Below, piece after piece: positions 34,998-47,401 of a stretch of DNA of 64,000 bases; within the stretch, counting starts at the first letter, position 1, and each line of letters opens with the position of its first letter. Source of the stretch: JBOGEB01 sp050743125. GTDB lineage: Bacteria; Actinomycetota; Nitriliruptoria; Euzebyales; Egibacteraceae. The position numbers were made by a program, and so were the translations under genes. Location of the stretch: positions 1 to 64,000 of the forward strand of contig JBOGEB010000003.1 in assembly GCA_050743125.1 (NCBI GenBank), in the 5' to 3' direction. The notes under the pieces were generated by a model, which had not been told where the DNA came from, made no database searches, and saw only the letters and a program-made list of their open reading frames with translations.

Positions 34998-36178
34998 TGG
35001 ACTGGATCGGATTCCTCATCACCGTGCTCGTCGCGGTTGGAGCGTTCGCGCTGTGGCTCGGCGGGACGGCGGTCCTCATCTGGGGCGAGCGGCGGATCGT
35101 CGCGAAGATGCAGTCGCGGATCGGCCCGAACCGGCTCGGTCCGTTCGGGCTCCTCCAGACGATCGCCGACGGCGCGAAGCTGTTCTTCAAGGAGGACGTG
35201 ACCCCCGCCAACGTCGACAAGGTCGTCTACCTCGCCGCGCCGATCGTCTCGGCGGTCGTGGCGCTGCTCACCTTCGCGGTGATCCCTTACGGCGGCACGT
35301 TCACGGTGGGCGGTCGCGCGGTCACGCTTCAGGTCTGGGACCCGAACATCGGGTTGCTGTGGGTGCTCGCCATGGGCTCGATCGGCGTGTACGGGATCGT
35401 CCTGGCCGGCTGGTCGTCGGGCTCGAAGTACCCGCTGCTCGGCGGCGTGCGCTCCACTGCGCAGCTCATCTCCTACGAGCTCGCGATGAGCTTGGCGGTC
35501 GCCGCGGTGTTCGTCTTCACCGGGTCGCTGCGGGCCTCGGACATCGTCGCCGCGCAGTCGCAGCAGCTGTTCGCGCCGCTGCCGATCCCGGCGTGGAACG
35601 TGCTGCCGATGCTGCCGGCGTTCGTCCTGTTCTTCATCGCCGCGGTGGCCGAGACGCAGCGGCCTCCGTTCGACCTGCCCGAGGCCGAGGGCGAGCTCGT
35701 CGCCGGCTTCCACACCGAGTACTCGGGCGCAAAGTTCGCGATGTTCTTCCTGGCCGAGTTCATGAACGTCATCACGATGTCGGCGATGATCGTCACGCTG
35801 TTCTTCGGTGGCCCGAGCGGCCCCGTCTTCGGGCCGCCGATCCTGCGGGCGATCCTCCCGGTCGCCTACTTCGTCCTGAAAGTGTTCGTGTTCGTCTTCG
35901 CGTTCATCTGGCTGCGCGCGACGCTCCCGCGGCTGCGCTACGACCGGCTGATGGACCTGGGCTGGCGGGTGATGCTGCCCCTCGGCCTGGTCTGGGTGCT
36001 CGCCACCGGGTTCTCGGTCGTGATCCGCCAGACGACCGAGCGGGCCACGGTCCTCAGGTACGCGGCCGTGGGCGCGGTGATCGCCGCGGTGCTCTACTTC
36101 GTGGCGCCGCTCTTCGGTCAGCGGCCGGCCAGCCCAGCACGCGAGCGCGACGCCGAGCAGCCGAAAGTCAGGGTGTAG
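34997..36178 (+). CDS. nuoH: NADH-quinone oxidoreductase subunit H
   Basis: 393 residues, about eight membrane spans. Signature VLIWGERRIVAKMQSRIGPN, ADGAKLFFKED and the quinone-loop PPFDLPEAEGELVAGFHTEY. Links the quinone site to the proton-pumping arm. Confidence 0.97.
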   Translation: MDWIGFLITVLVAVGAFALWLGGTAVLIWGERRIVAKMQSRIGPNRLGPFGLLQTIADGAKLFFKEDVTPANVDKVVYLAAPIVSAVVALLTFAVIPYGGTFTVGGRAVTLQVWDPNIGLLWVLAMGSIGVYGIVLAGWSSGSKYPLLGGVRSTAQLISYELAMSLAVAAVFVFTGSLRASDIVAAQSQQLFAPLPIPAWNVLPMLPAFVLFFIAAVAETQRPPFDLPEAEGELVAGFHTEYSGAKFAMFFLAEFMNVITMSAMIVTLFFGGPSGPVFGPPILRAILPVAYFVLKVFVFVFAFIWLRATLPRLRYDRLMDLGWRVMLPLGLVWVLATGFSVVIRQTTERATVLRYAAVGAVIAAVLYFVAPLFGQRPASPARERDAEQPKVRV

Positions 36179-36180
36179 CC

Positions 36181-36822
36181 ATGTTCAACGCGCTGCGAAA
36201 GGGCTTCGGGCTCACGTTCAAGACCATGTTCCGGCCGGTGGTCACCACCGAGTACCCGGAGCGCAAGCGCGAGCCCCAGCCCCGGTTCCACGGCCGTCAC
36301 CTGCTGAACCGGCACGCCGACGGCCTCGAGAAGTGCGTCGGCTGCGAGCTGTGCGCGTGGGTGTGCCCGGCGGACGCGATCTACGTCCAGGGCGCCGACA
36401 ACACCGCGGAGGCGCGCTACTCGCCGGCCGAGCGGTACGCGGTCGACTACCAGATCAACTACCTGCGCTGCATCCTCTGCGGGCTGTGCATCGAGGCGTG
36501 CCCGACCCGCGCGCTCACGATGACCCACGACTACGAGCTGTCCGGTGACAGCCGCGAGGCGTTGATCTTCACGAAGGAGCAGCTGCTCGCGCCGCTGCCT
36601 GAGGGCGCGAAGCCGCTGCCGCACACGAACGCCGAGGTCGCCGCGCGCGCGCTGGATTACTACGAGAACTCCTACGCCGCCCAGGACCCGCTCGCGGCCA
36701 TCCACGACGTGTTCTCACCCGAGGCCATGCCCCACCCAGAAGAGCACGGCGACCCCGTCCGCGTGGCGCTGGTGGGTGGTGGCACACAGCCGCCCGAGTC
36801 CGACTGTGGAGAGGCCCGATGA
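36181..36822 (+). CDS. nuoI: NADH-quinone oxidoreductase subunit I
   Basis: 213 residues. Two 4Fe-4S ferredoxin motifs, CVGCELCAWVCPADAI and CILCGLCIEACPTRAL, holding clusters N6a/N6b. A charged C-terminal extension follows. Overlaps nuoJ by 4 bp (ATGA). Confidence 0.97.
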   Translation: MFNALRKGFGLTFKTMFRPVVTTEYPERKREPQPRFHGRHLLNRHADGLEKCVGCELCAWVCPADAIYVQGADNTAEARYSPAERYAVDYQINYLRCILCGLCIEACPTRALTMTHDYELSGDSREALIFTKEQLLAPLPEGAKPLPHTNAEVAARALDYYENSYAAQDPLAAIHDVFSPEAMPHPEEHGDPVRVALVGGGTQPPESDCGEAR

Positions 36823-37553
36823 TCGGCGCGCTTACCGCGATGCTCGCGCAGGTCCAGCCGGCTGACCCCATCCTGCGCGCGGCGTCCGGCTCGGCCGAGT
36901 TCTGGGTGTTCTGGATCCTCGCGCCGATCGCGCTCGGCGCGGCGATCTCGGTGGTGATGCTCCGCAACGCGGTCCACGCCGCGCTCATGCTCGTCGTGAA
37001 CCTCTTCGTCATCGCATTGCTGTTCGCGGTGCTCGAGGCCCAGTTCCTCGCGGTCGTCCAGATCATCGTCTACGCCGGCGCGATCATGGTCCTGTTCCTG
37101 TTCGTGATCATGCTGCTCGGCGCGGACCGCCAGCGCGAGCCGGGGCGCGACCGCATCCGCGGCCAGCGGCCGGCGGCGATCGTGCTCGGGGCGTTGCTGC
37201 TGGCCGCGCTGCTCGTCGGCGTCGCCGGGCCGTACCTGTCCGGCGCGTCGGCCTGCAACGTCCCGCCGCAGGCGGCGTCCGCCATCCCGTGCCGAGGACT
37301 CGCCGAGGTCAACGCCTCACCAGGCGGCAACGTGCGCGGCATCGGCCGCGTGCTGTTCACCACCTACGTGTGGCCCTTCGAGGTCGCGAGCGTCCTGCTC
37401 GTCATCGCCGCGCTCGGCGCGATCATCCTGGGCCGCAAGCGTGAGGACCCCACCGACCTCTTCGAAGCGCCAGCCGACCGGTTGCGCGGCGCTTCGTCCT
37501 CACCCGACAAGTCCGCCGGCGAACTCGCCTCCCCCGAGCAGGCGCGCCGGTGA
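36819..37553 (+). CDS. nuoJ: NADH-quinone oxidoreductase subunit J
   Basis: 244 residues with five membrane spans: AISVVMLRNAVHAALMLVVN, LEAQFLAVVQIIVYAGAIMV, VLLVIAALGAIILGRKR. Hydrophilic C-terminal tail. GTGA overlap with nuoK. Confidence 0.96.
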   Translation: MIGALTAMLAQVQPADPILRAASGSAEFWVFWILAPIALGAAISVVMLRNAVHAALMLVVNLFVIALLFAVLEAQFLAVVQIIVYAGAIMVLFLFVIMLLGADRQREPGRDRIRGQRPAAIVLGALLLAALLVGVAGPYLSGASACNVPPQAASAIPCRGLAEVNASPGGNVRGIGRVLFTTYVWPFEVASVLLVIAALGAIILGRKREDPTDLFEAPADRLRGASSSPDKSAGELASPEQARR

Positions 37554-37855
37554 TCGTCCCCGCGGGCAACTACCTGGTCCTCGCCGCTGCGCTGTTCATC
37601 GTCGGCCTGGTCGGTTTCTTGATCAGGCGAAACCTCATCGTGATGTTCATGTGCATCGAGCTGATGCTCAACAGCGTGAACCTCACCTTCGTGGCCTTCT
37701 CGCGGATCAACGGGAACATCGACGGCCAGATCCTGTCGTTCTTCGTCATCGCGGTGGCCGCCGCCGAGGTCACCGTCGGCCTCGCGCTGATCGTGAACCT
37801 GTTCCGGCTCCAGGCGTCGATCGACGCCGACGACGCCCACTCGCTCCGGCGGTAA
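37550..37855 (+). CDS. nuoK: NADH-quinone oxidoreductase subunit K
   Basis: 101 residues from the GTG at 37550, three membrane spans. Proton-channel glutamates in MFMCIELMLNSVNLTFVAF and AAAEVTVGLALIV. Followed by a 173-bp gap before nuoL. Confidence 0.97.
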   Translation: MIVPAGNYLVLAAALFIVGLVGFLIRRNLIVMFMCIELMLNSVNLTFVAFSRINGNIDGQILSFFVIAVAAAEVTVGLALIVNLFRLQASIDADDAHSLRR

Positions 37856-37890
37856 GAGGCTGTGGAACATTGGGACGCTCGAGTTTGGCT

Positions 37891-38016
37891 GAGCTTTCCT
37901 CCGCGAATCCGGGCGGTGCGGGCTGCCCTGTGAGCGGAGCCGTCCAAGGCTTGGAAGCCAAAGCATGAGCACGCTGATCATTGGCGGAGCTTTCCTCCGC
38001 CCAGCGGAGGAAAGCT
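37891..38016 (+). promoter_or_regulatory. Duplicated 14-mer and hairpin in the nuoK-nuoL gap
   Basis: GAGCTTTCCTCCGC occurs at 37891-37904 and again at 37987-38000. The second copy forms a 13-bp stem with GCGGAGGAAAGCT (38004-38016) closed by a CCA loop. The same right arm could pair with the first copy instead. The hairpin ends 12 bases before the nuoL ATG, next to its GAAGGAG ribosome-binding site, so it may tune nuoL translation or processing. Confidence 0.55.
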
Positions 38017-38028
38017 GAAGGAGCGAAG

Positions 38029-39929
<1,901 letters not shown>

Positions 39930-39933
<4 letters not shown>

Positions 39934-41471
39934 CGACCGGCGTGCCGCTGCTGTCGCTGCTCATCGTCTTGCCCGCGGTGACCGCGGGCGTGATCGGGCT
40001 GCTGCGCGGTCGGTCGTCGATGCGCGCTGTCGCGCTGGCCGGGACGCTCGTGACGTTCGTGGCCTCGCTGGCGCTGCTCGCGCGCTTCACCGTGGGCGAG
40101 CCCGGCTTCCAGCTCGTCGAGCGGGTCGCGTGGGTTCCCGAGTGGGGGATCAGCTACCGGTTGGGCGTGGACGGGATCAGCCTGTTCCTTGTTCTGCTCA
40201 CCACGCTGTTCATGCCGCTCGCCGTCCTGGCCGCATGGGAGCAGACTGAGCGGCCGAAGGGGTTCTTCGTGTCGCTGCTCGCGATGGAGGCAGCGCTCGT
40301 CGGCGTCTTCTGCGCGCTCGACCTCATTGTGTTCTACGTGTTCTTCGAGGCGCAGCTCGTCCCGATGTACGCGCTGATCGGGATCTGGGGCGGCGCCAGG
40401 CGGCGGTACGCCGCGGTGAAGTTCTTCCTCTACACGCTCCTCGGCGGGCTGGGCATGCTCGTCGCGATCATCTACCTCTACGTCCGCGCCGGCGCGCAGA
40501 CGTTCGAGTACGAAGCCTTCACCGCCTTGCAGCTGTCGCCGACCGAGCAGACCTGGCTCTTCGTCGCGTTCTTCCTCGCGTTCGCGATCAAGGTGCCGCT
40601 GTTCCCTCTGCACACGTGGCTGCCCGACGCGCACACCGAGGCGCCGACGGTCGGTTCGGTCCTGCTCGCCGCGGTCCTGCTGAAGATCGGCGGGTACGGG
40701 TTCCTGCGGTACAGCATCCCGTTCTTCCCCGACGCCACCGTGCGGCTGGCGCCCGTCATGCTCACGCTCGGCGTGATCGGAGTGCTCTACGGAGCGCTGG
40801 TCGCGATGATGCAGTCGGACCTCAAACGGCTGGTGGCGTACTCGTCAGTGGCTCACCTGGGGTTCGTCGTGCTGGGCGCCTTCGCCCTGAACGAGACCGC
40901 CGTCGCCGGCAGCGTCGTGCAGATGGTCAACCACGGGCTGTCCACCGGCGCGCTGTTCCTCCTCGTCGGGTTCCTGTACGACCGCACGCACAGCCGCGAG
41001 ATCGCCGAGTACTCGGGGATCGCCAAGGCCGCGCCGATATTCGCCGGGCTGTTCCTGTTCACCGTGATGAGCTCGGCCGCGCTGCCGGGCCTGGGCGGGT
41101 TCGTCGGTGAGTTCCCCATCCTGCTCGGCACCTTCCAGACCGTGCGCTGGGCGGCGGTGGCCGCCGCCTTCGGGGTGATCCTCGCCGCGCTCTATCTGCT
41201 CTGGGCCTACCAGCGGATGTTCCACGGCCCGGTCGGGGGCCTCGCGACGGGGATGACCGACCTGGGAGCCCGCGAGATCGCGGTCATCGCCCCGCTCGTC
41301 GCGCTGATGCTCGGAATCGGGCTTTACCCCAAGCCGCTCTACGATCGGGTCAACCCGTCCGTTGCGAAGGTGCTCGACCAGGTCACCGTCGCCCAGGGCG
41401 GCCAGCCAGTCAGATCCCCGCCCGCCACGGGCGCTGCCGCGCCCAGGGTTCCCGCAGAGGAGAAGCCGTGA
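39930..41471 (+). CDS. nuoM: NADH-quinone oxidoreductase subunit M
   Basis: 513 residues, antiporter-like. GVDGISLFLVLLTTLFMPLA, FYVFFEAQLVPMYALIGIWG, VPLFPLHTWLPDAHTEAPT and MMQSDLKRLVAYSSVAHLGF. GTGA overlap with nuoN. Confidence 0.97.
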
Positions 41472-43153
41472 TCGTCGCGCTCGCCCAGACCGCATCGGGG
41501 CAGATCCTCGGCCCGGCGTTCGCGTGGGCCGAGATCAGCCCCGAGCTTGTCCTGTTCGGCGCCGGGATCCTCGTGCTGCTGCTCGACACTGCTGGGGTTC
41601 AGCGGCTGCAGGCGTCGTTCGTGGTGTGTGGCGTGCTCGTCGGCGGCGCTGGCCTCGCGATCGCCTCCAGCGGCGGGCGGCTGTTGGCGCCGGCCGGTCT
41701 CGTGGCCCTGGGTGGGCTCGCCCAGTTCGCGCTCACCGCGATCTGGCGTGACCGCCCCAGGCTGCTCGCGGCGACGCTGGCTGCGTTGGGGTTCGCCGCC
41801 GCGCTCGCCGTGACCGGATCACAGTGGGCGGCCTACGCCGGTCGGCTCGTCGACGAGGCGGGCAGGCCGTTCGTCGGCACCGCCAGCCTGATCGGCGACA
41901 TGGTGGCCGTCGACGGGGTCGCGCTGTTCACCAGGGTGACGGTGTGCCTGTCCGGGCTCGTCACCGTGCCGTTGGGCTACGCCTACCTGCAGGAGCGGCG
42001 CATCCACCGCGGCGAGTACTACCCGCTGCTGCTGTTCGCGGCGACGGGGATGACCCTCCTCGGCGCCAGCGCCGACCTCATCATGGTCTTCATCTCGATC
42101 GAGATCCTGTCGTTGTCGCTCTACATCCTCTCGGGGTTCGCGAAGCGGGACCTCAACTCGCAGGAGTCGGCGCTGAAGTACTTCCTGCTCGGCGCGTTCT
42201 CGTCGGCGCTGCTGCTGTACGGCATCGCGCTGTGCTACGGCGCGGCCGGGACGACGAACATCCCCCGGGTGGGCACCGCGCTCGCCGCCCAGGCGCCCGG
42301 CGGCCTCGGCCTGGCCGCGATGGGCCTGCTGCTCGTCGGGTTCGGGTTCAAGACCGCGCTCGTGCCGTTCCACATGTGGACGCCCGACGTCTACCAGGGC
42401 GCCCCCACGCCGGTGACGGGCTTCATGGCGGCGGCCACGAAGGCGGCGGCGTTCGCCGCGTTCCTGCGGGTGTTCCCCGGCGCGTTCGGCGCGCTGTCGT
42501 GGTCGTGGGTCCCGGTCGTGTACGTGATCGCGGTCGCGACGATGCTGCTCGGCGCGGTGCTCGCGGTCGTCCAGTCCGACCTCAAGCGCATGCTCGGCTA
42601 CTCGGCGGTCGCCCATGCGGGCTATGTGCTGATCGGCGTCGTCGCGGTGAGCCGTGACGGTGTGAGCGGCTCGCTGCTGTACCTGCTCGTCTACGCGTTC
42701 ATGTCGATTGGGTCGTTCGGGGTGCTCTCGCTGCTCGAGTGCCAGCGCCACAAGGCGCTGGCGCTCGCCGACGTCGCCGGTCTGGGCCGGCGGGACCCGG
42801 TGCCCGCCGCGCTCCTCGCGCTGTTCCTCCTGGCGCTGGCCGGCATCCCCGGCACCGCCGGGTTCGTCGCGAAGCTCGCGGTGTTCCGGGCCGGGGTGCA
42901 GGCGGGCCAGTGGCCGCTCGTCGTCGTCGGCGTGGTCTCCAGCGCGATCGCGGCGTTCTTCTACATCCGCGTGATCGTCGCGATGTTCATGGTGCCGGAG
43001 GGCGCTGACGCCGAGGCGCGGGCGCGGTTGGAGTGCACCCCGGGCATGGCCACCGGTCTGGCGGTGTCGGCGGCCGCGGTGGTCCTGCTGGGGCTGCCCC
43101 TCGTCGGCCCCGCCGTCGAGCTCGCCCGCCAGGCTGCCACGTTTGCCTCCTAG
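41468..43153 (+). CDS. nuoN: NADH-quinone oxidoreductase subunit N
   Basis: 561 residues from the GTG at 41468. Antiporter-like: FISIEILSLSLYILSGFAKR, SQESALKYFLLGAFSSALLL, VPFHMWTPDVYQGAPTPVTG and VQSDLKRMLGYSAVAHAGYV. Last nuo gene of the operon. Confidence 0.97.
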   Translation: MIVALAQTASGQILGPAFAWAEISPELVLFGAGILVLLLDTAGVQRLQASFVVCGVLVGGAGLAIASSGGRLLAPAGLVALGGLAQFALTAIWRDRPRLLAATLAALGFAAALAVTGSQWAAYAGRLVDEAGRPFVGTASLIGDMVAVDGVALFTRVTVCLSGLVTVPLGYAYLQERRIHRGEYYPLLLFAATGMTLLGASADLIMVFISIEILSLSLYILSGFAKRDLNSQESALKYFLLGAFSSALLLYGIALCYGAAGTTNIPRVGTALAAQAPGGLGLAAMGLLLVGFGFKTALVPFHMWTPDVYQGAPTPVTGFMAAATKAAAFAAFLRVFPGAFGALSWSWVPVVYVIAVATMLLGAVLAVVQSDLKRMLGYSAVAHAGYVLIGVVAVSRDGVSGSLLYLLVYAFMSIGSFGVLSLLECQRHKALALADVAGLGRRDPVPAALLALFLLALAGIPGTAGFVAKLAVFRAGVQAGQWPLVVVGVVSSAIAAFFYIRVIVAMFMVPEGADAEARARLECTPGMATGLAVSAAAVVLLGLPLVGPAVELARQAATFAS

Positions 43154-43160
43154 GCTCCGG

Positions 43161-44198
43161 ATGGCGCTCTCCCAGGCAGCGGTCGACGGCCTCGCGCGCA
43201 AGGGCGCGGAGCGCGGCGTCGACCTGCGCCCCGGCCTCGACCTCGTCGAGGAGCGCCTGCGCGTCTGGGCCGCCGCCGAGCAGCCGTTCGTCCACCAGGC
43301 GTCCAGCTACCTCATCGACGCCGGCGGCAAGCGTTTCCGGCCGATGCTCGTGCTGCTCTGCGGGATGCTCGGCGGCGCGCCGGCCACCGACCCCGACCTC
43401 GTCAACGCCGGGGTGATCGTCGAGCTCGTCCACTTGTCGACGCTGTACCACGACGACGTGATCGACGCGGCGGCGGTCCGCCGAGGCCACGAGGCCGCGC
43501 ACGTGAAATGGTCGAACACCGTCGCGATCCTCACCGGCGACTTCCTGCTCGCCCGCGCCTCCGAGCTGTCCGCGGCGCTGGGCGTCGAGGTGACGCAGAT
43601 CATGGCCCGCACGATCGCCGACCTGTGCCGCGGCCAGATCCGCGAGGTCCACGGGTCGTTGGCCGCCCTCGAGCACGGCGTGGCCTGCTTGGAGCCCGAC
43701 CGTGAGCACTACCTCGAGGTCATCGGCGAGAAGACCGCCTCGCTGATCGCGGCCTCGTGCCGGCTGGGCGCGCTGCTGTCCGGGCAGCCGCGAGCGGCGG
43801 TCGAGGCGCTGGCCGACTACGGCTGGCGGCTGGGGATGAGCTTCCAGCTCGCCGACGACCTGCTCGACATCACCAGCGAGGAGGCCGCCTCCGGCAAGCT
43901 GCCGGGCGCTGACCTGCGTGAGGGCGTGCGCACGCTGCCGGTGCTGCTGGCGCTGCAGGCGGACGGGCCGGACTCCGAGCTCGCCCGTTTCGTCGCCGAC
44001 CCCACGGACGACAACGTCGACCGCGCGCTGAAGCTGCTGCGCGGCCACCCTGCCCTCGACCTGGCCCGCGACGCCGCCCGCCTGCAGGCCGCCAAGGCCA
44101 AGCTCGCCCTGGCCGGCCTGGCCCCGCCGCCCGCGTCGGCCCCAGCGCTGGACGGCCTGACCTACCTCGCCGAGCACGCAGCCACCCGCGCCACCTGA
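43161..44198 (+). CDS. Polyprenyl diphosphate synthase (menaquinone side chain)
   Basis: 345 residues from the ATG at 43161, 8 bp after nuoN. First aspartate-rich motif LYHDDVIDAAAVRRG, second FQLADDLLDITSE, plus GGKRFRPMLVLLCGML and LTGDFLLARASELSA. All-trans long-chain prenyl synthase, likely making the isoprenoid tail of menaquinone, which fits its place in the nuo operon. The last ~115 bp recur at 53120-53233, where they mark the far edge of the inserted island. Confidence 0.92.
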   Translation: MALSQAAVDGLARKGAERGVDLRPGLDLVEERLRVWAAAEQPFVHQASSYLIDAGGKRFRPMLVLLCGMLGGAPATDPDLVNAGVIVELVHLSTLYHDDVIDAAAVRRGHEAAHVKWSNTVAILTGDFLLARASELSAALGVEVTQIMARTIADLCRGQIREVHGSLAALEHGVACLEPDREHYLEVIGEKTASLIAASCRLGALLSGQPRAAVEALADYGWRLGMSFQLADDLLDITSEEAASGKLPGADLREGVRTLPVLLALQADGPDSELARFVADPTDDNVDRALKLLRGHPALDLARDAARLQAAKAKLALAGLAPPPASAPALDGLTYLAEHAATRAT

Positions 44199-44199
44199 G
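44077..44199. repeat. Island direct repeat, left copy (3' end of polyprenyl synthase gene)
   Basis: 123 bp that match 53120-53233 in the same orientation with one 9-bp gap and one mismatch, ending right after the TGA stop. This copy is part of the intact gene. The two copies bracket the 9-kb island. Confidence 0.9.
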
Positions 44200-44206
44200 G
44201 CGTTCA

Positions 44207-44458
44207 TCACACCCTGCGCTTGACCTTTCGAGAACATTGGCCTCCCCTGGTGGGCAAGCGTCGATGAAGCCATGAGAAGGCACGCGCCGTGGTTACCAGA
44301 TCGATCCCGACCGCAGCCAGGTCTGCGTACATCTGCTCGATGATGGCAGCCGTCTCGGGACTTTCCTTGCTCAGTTGGACGATCGCCACAGCAGGATTCC
44401 TGATGCCGGGAGAAATTCTGACGGTTCCGTATGCGGGCCGGGTCCAGGATCCCCACAT
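44207..44458 (-). CDS. Possible small protein at island edge
   Basis: 83 residues from the ATG at 44458: VRISPGIRNPAVAIVQLSKE, SPETAAIIEQMYADLAAVGI and DLVTTARAFSWLHRR look like a helical protein, but I recognise no family and find no clear ribosome-binding site. It could be a gene fragment. The rest of 44199-44619 shows no other gene. Confidence 0.3.
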   Translation of the reverse strand: MWGSWTRPAYGTVRISPGIRNPAVAIVQLSKESPETAAIIEQMYADLAAVGIDLVTTARAFSWLHRRLPTRGGQCSRKVKRRV

Positions 44459-44619
44459 GGACAATGCGCCCCCCGACCTAGGCCTTGGGTGTTGCAAGTG
44501 GAGCGGATGGCTGGCCCGCTGAGGACAAGCCCTGAGATCTGCGAACCGGGCCTCAACCCCGTCATCATGGCCGACCGAAGCGGTCGCTGTGGTGGGAAAG
44601 GTGTGATGGGGGTGGCGTG

Positions 44620-45576
44620 ATGCTCGTGCTATCCGCCGGTTCGGCGAACGAGTTGTTCGCGGCGGCGTGCGCCGCCGTGCTTGCTCGTGGAGAGCCGGTC
44701 GCCCCGCGCGGCCTGGCCACGGTGGAGGTGCTCGGCGCCTGCCTGTGCCTGACCGACCCACGGCGGCGTTTCGTGGACCTGCCACCTTTGCGCCTGCTCA
44801 ACCCAGCGTTCGCCGTCGCTGAGACCGCCTGGATCTTGTCCGGCTCGGACGAGCCATGGATCTACCAGTACAACCAGCGGCTGGCCGATTATGCCGATGA
44901 CGGTCGCCTGATGGGTGCCTATGGGCCACGGCTGCGCTGTTGGGGCGGGGTGGTGGACCAGCTCGGACAGGTTCGTAGCCTGCTTGCCCAGGACTCGCAC
45001 TCACGCAGGGCGGTCGTGTAGCTGTTCGACCCGGGCCAGGACTTCGCCGGCCACAAGGACGTGCCTTGCACCCTGGGCTACCGCTTCTTTCTGCGCGCCG
45101 GCCGGCTGCATATGCACACCACGATGCGCAGCCAGGACCTGTGGCTCGGCTTCTGTTACGACCTCTTCACCGCGACGGTCCTGCAGGAGCTGCTGGCCGG
45201 CTGGCTGGGAGCCGAACTCGGCGAGTATCGCCACCACATCGACTCCCTGCACCTATACCAGAACGACCTCGCGGTCGCCTCGCGCCTACCCGACCCGGCA
45301 GGGCCCAGCCCGGCTATGCCGCCGCTCGGGGTGGACTGGGATTCCTTCGACGCCCTCCTCCAGCAAGTGATCGCCGGTCTCCCTGTCGCAAACGAGGGCT
45401 GGGCCGAGCTCTCAGGCGTGCTGGCCAGCTACCGCGTCTGGAAGGTCGGCGACCGTGTGCGGGCGCGAGTCTTGGCCGCGCAGACGGCGGGGCTTCTCGC
45501 CCATGCCTTGGGCCGCTGGTACGACCACCTGGAGCGCCACGCCACCCCGCAAGCCGCAAAAGTGGCGAGACGGTGA
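44620..45576 (+). pseudogene. Thymidylate synthase-family gene with one amber codon
   Basis: 318 codons. TS-fold landmarks: LNPAFAVAETAWILSGSD, GAYGPRLRCWGG, SRRAVV, the catalytic cysteine in DVPCTLGYRFFLRAGRL, HMHTTMRSQDLWLGFCYDLF and HHIDSLHLYQNDL. TS homologues methylate or hydroxymethylate the C5 of dUMP or dCMP; this divergent form, without DHFR nearby, looks like a secondary pathway enzyme rather than housekeeping ThyA. A TAG at 45019-45021 (codon 134) replaces what is probably Gln before LFDPG. Everything else is in frame, so the mutation is recent, suppressed or a sequencing error. Head of the island cluster. Confidence 0.8.
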
Positions 45577-45582
45577 CGTGCG

Positions 45583-47401
45583 ATGGGACGACGTTGCAGA
45601 TCGCCCGTGGTGTTGGGACTGTGCTCGTTCACCCACGACTCCGCGGCCGCCCTCATCGCCGACGGCCAACTCGCCGGCTTCGTCGAGGAGGAGCGGCTGT
45701 CTGGGACCAAGCACACCAAGGAGTATCCGGAGCGTGCGGTGGCATGGCTGCTGGACGAGGCAGAACTCACCCCCGCCGACATCGACGTGGTCGCTTACAA
45801 CTTCGCCGGCCGCCGTTACCTCGCGGCAGTCGCTGGCAGCCTGCCGTACCTGCTGCACGAGGTGACCCGCCCCCGCGCGCTGCCGCGCGCCGCCAGCTTC
45901 GCGGTCGTGCACGCCAGCTACCGGCAGCGGATGCGGAGCCTACGCGAGCGGTTCTCGTCAGCGGGCGTGCGCGGCGTGCTACACCATAGGGCTCACGGGG
46001 TGTACGCATTCGCGGCTTCCGGCTACGAGCAGGCGGCGGCTCGTCATCGACAGTCTCGGGGAGACCCAGACCACCACCATCGCCCGTGCCCGCATCGACG
46101 ACCGCGGCGTGAGCTACCGGATAGTCGAGGCTGTCCACGATCCGGCCTCCCTCGGCTATACGTATGGCGCGGTCACCGAGCACCTGGGGTGGCGACGCGG
46201 CGACGAGGAGGGCACCGTCATGGCGCTCGCCGCTTTGGGCGACGCCACCCGCTTCCGCGACCTGTTCGCCCATGCTGTCTGCCTTACCAAGCGCGGGTTC
46301 CAACTCGATCCACGCTGGTTCCCGCTGCGCGTGCTCCGCCACGGCTCAGCGCGCGTCTCCCCCCTGTTCGTCGAAGCCACCTGTCCGCCACGCCAGCCTG
46401 ATGAGGGCATCGCGCAGGTGCATGCCGACCTGGCCGCCGCATTACAGGAACGCACCGAGCAGGCGATGATCCATCTGGCCCGGCGCGCCCGTGACCTCAC
46501 CCGTGCCCGGCTGCTGTGCGTCGGCGGTGGGGTCGGGATGAACTGTGTGGCCATTGGCCGGATCGTCTCCTCCGGGCTGTTCGACGAGGTCGTGGTTCCA
46601 CCCGCCCCGGGCGATTCGGGCACCGCCATCGGCGCTGCCGCCGCAGCCTTCCTCGATGCGACCGGCAGCATGCCTGGCGGGATCGCCCATCGCTGCTACC
46701 TCGGTCCCGCCTTCCCCGATTACACGCCGACGCTGATGCCACGGCCGGGCCTGACCACTCACCAGATTGAGCAGCCTGCGGCCGTTCTCGCCGAGCAGCT
46801 AGCCGCTGGTCGGATTGTCGGGCTGTTTCAAGGACGTGGAGAGGCCGGGCCGCGCGCGCTGGGCAACCGGTCCATCCTCGCCTCCCCGCTCCTGCCGAAC
46901 GTAGTGGAGCGGCTCAACGCCAGCATCAAGTATCGCGAGCCGTTCCGTCCGTTTGCTCCGGTGGTGCTTGCCGACAAGGCTGCCGCCTACTTCACGCTTG
47001 CCCAGGAAAGCCCGTATATGTCGATCGCGGTCATCGTCACGGACCTGGCCCGCCGCCGCATCCCCGCGATCGTCCACGCCAACGGCACCGCCCGCGTGCA
47101 AACCGTCACCGACGCCCAGAACCCGTTCTTGGCCGACGTGCTGAAGGCGTTCGCCCAGCGCACCGGGATACCGGTGCTGATCAACACCTCACTGAACATC
47201 AAGGGCCGCCCGATCTGCGGCACCCCCCAGATGGCGCTGGACTGCCTAATCTCCTCGGGCCTGGACGCGCTCATGTTCGACGGCGGCTGGTGGGTCACCC
47301 GGTCAGGATCGGCTACAGCTTCTGGGGCTTCCTCGGCCCGGGGATCGTCGACACCCCCGATGGTGGCCGCAGCCACCGGCGCCCCCTCATCGACGGCTTG
47401 A
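45583..47401 (+). pseudogene. NodU/TobZ-family carbamoyltransferase, frameshifted
   Basis: N-terminal Kae1-like domain: LGLCSFTHDSAAALIADGQL, EEERLSGTKHTKEYPERAV and the iron-site histidines HHRAHGVYAFAASGY. A frameshift lies at about 46031-46042 (GGCGGCGGCTC). The second frame continues LVIDSLGETQTTTIARARID, LGYTYGAVTEHLG, VGGGVGMNCVAIGRI, the carbamoyl-phosphate motif GEAGPRALGNRSILASPL and PVLINTSLNIKGRP. These enzymes carry carbamoyl from carbamoyl phosphate to a hydroxyl of an antibiotic, sugar or modified base. The C-terminus overlaps the next gene by 112 bp. One indel apart, the gene is full length. Confidence 0.85.
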
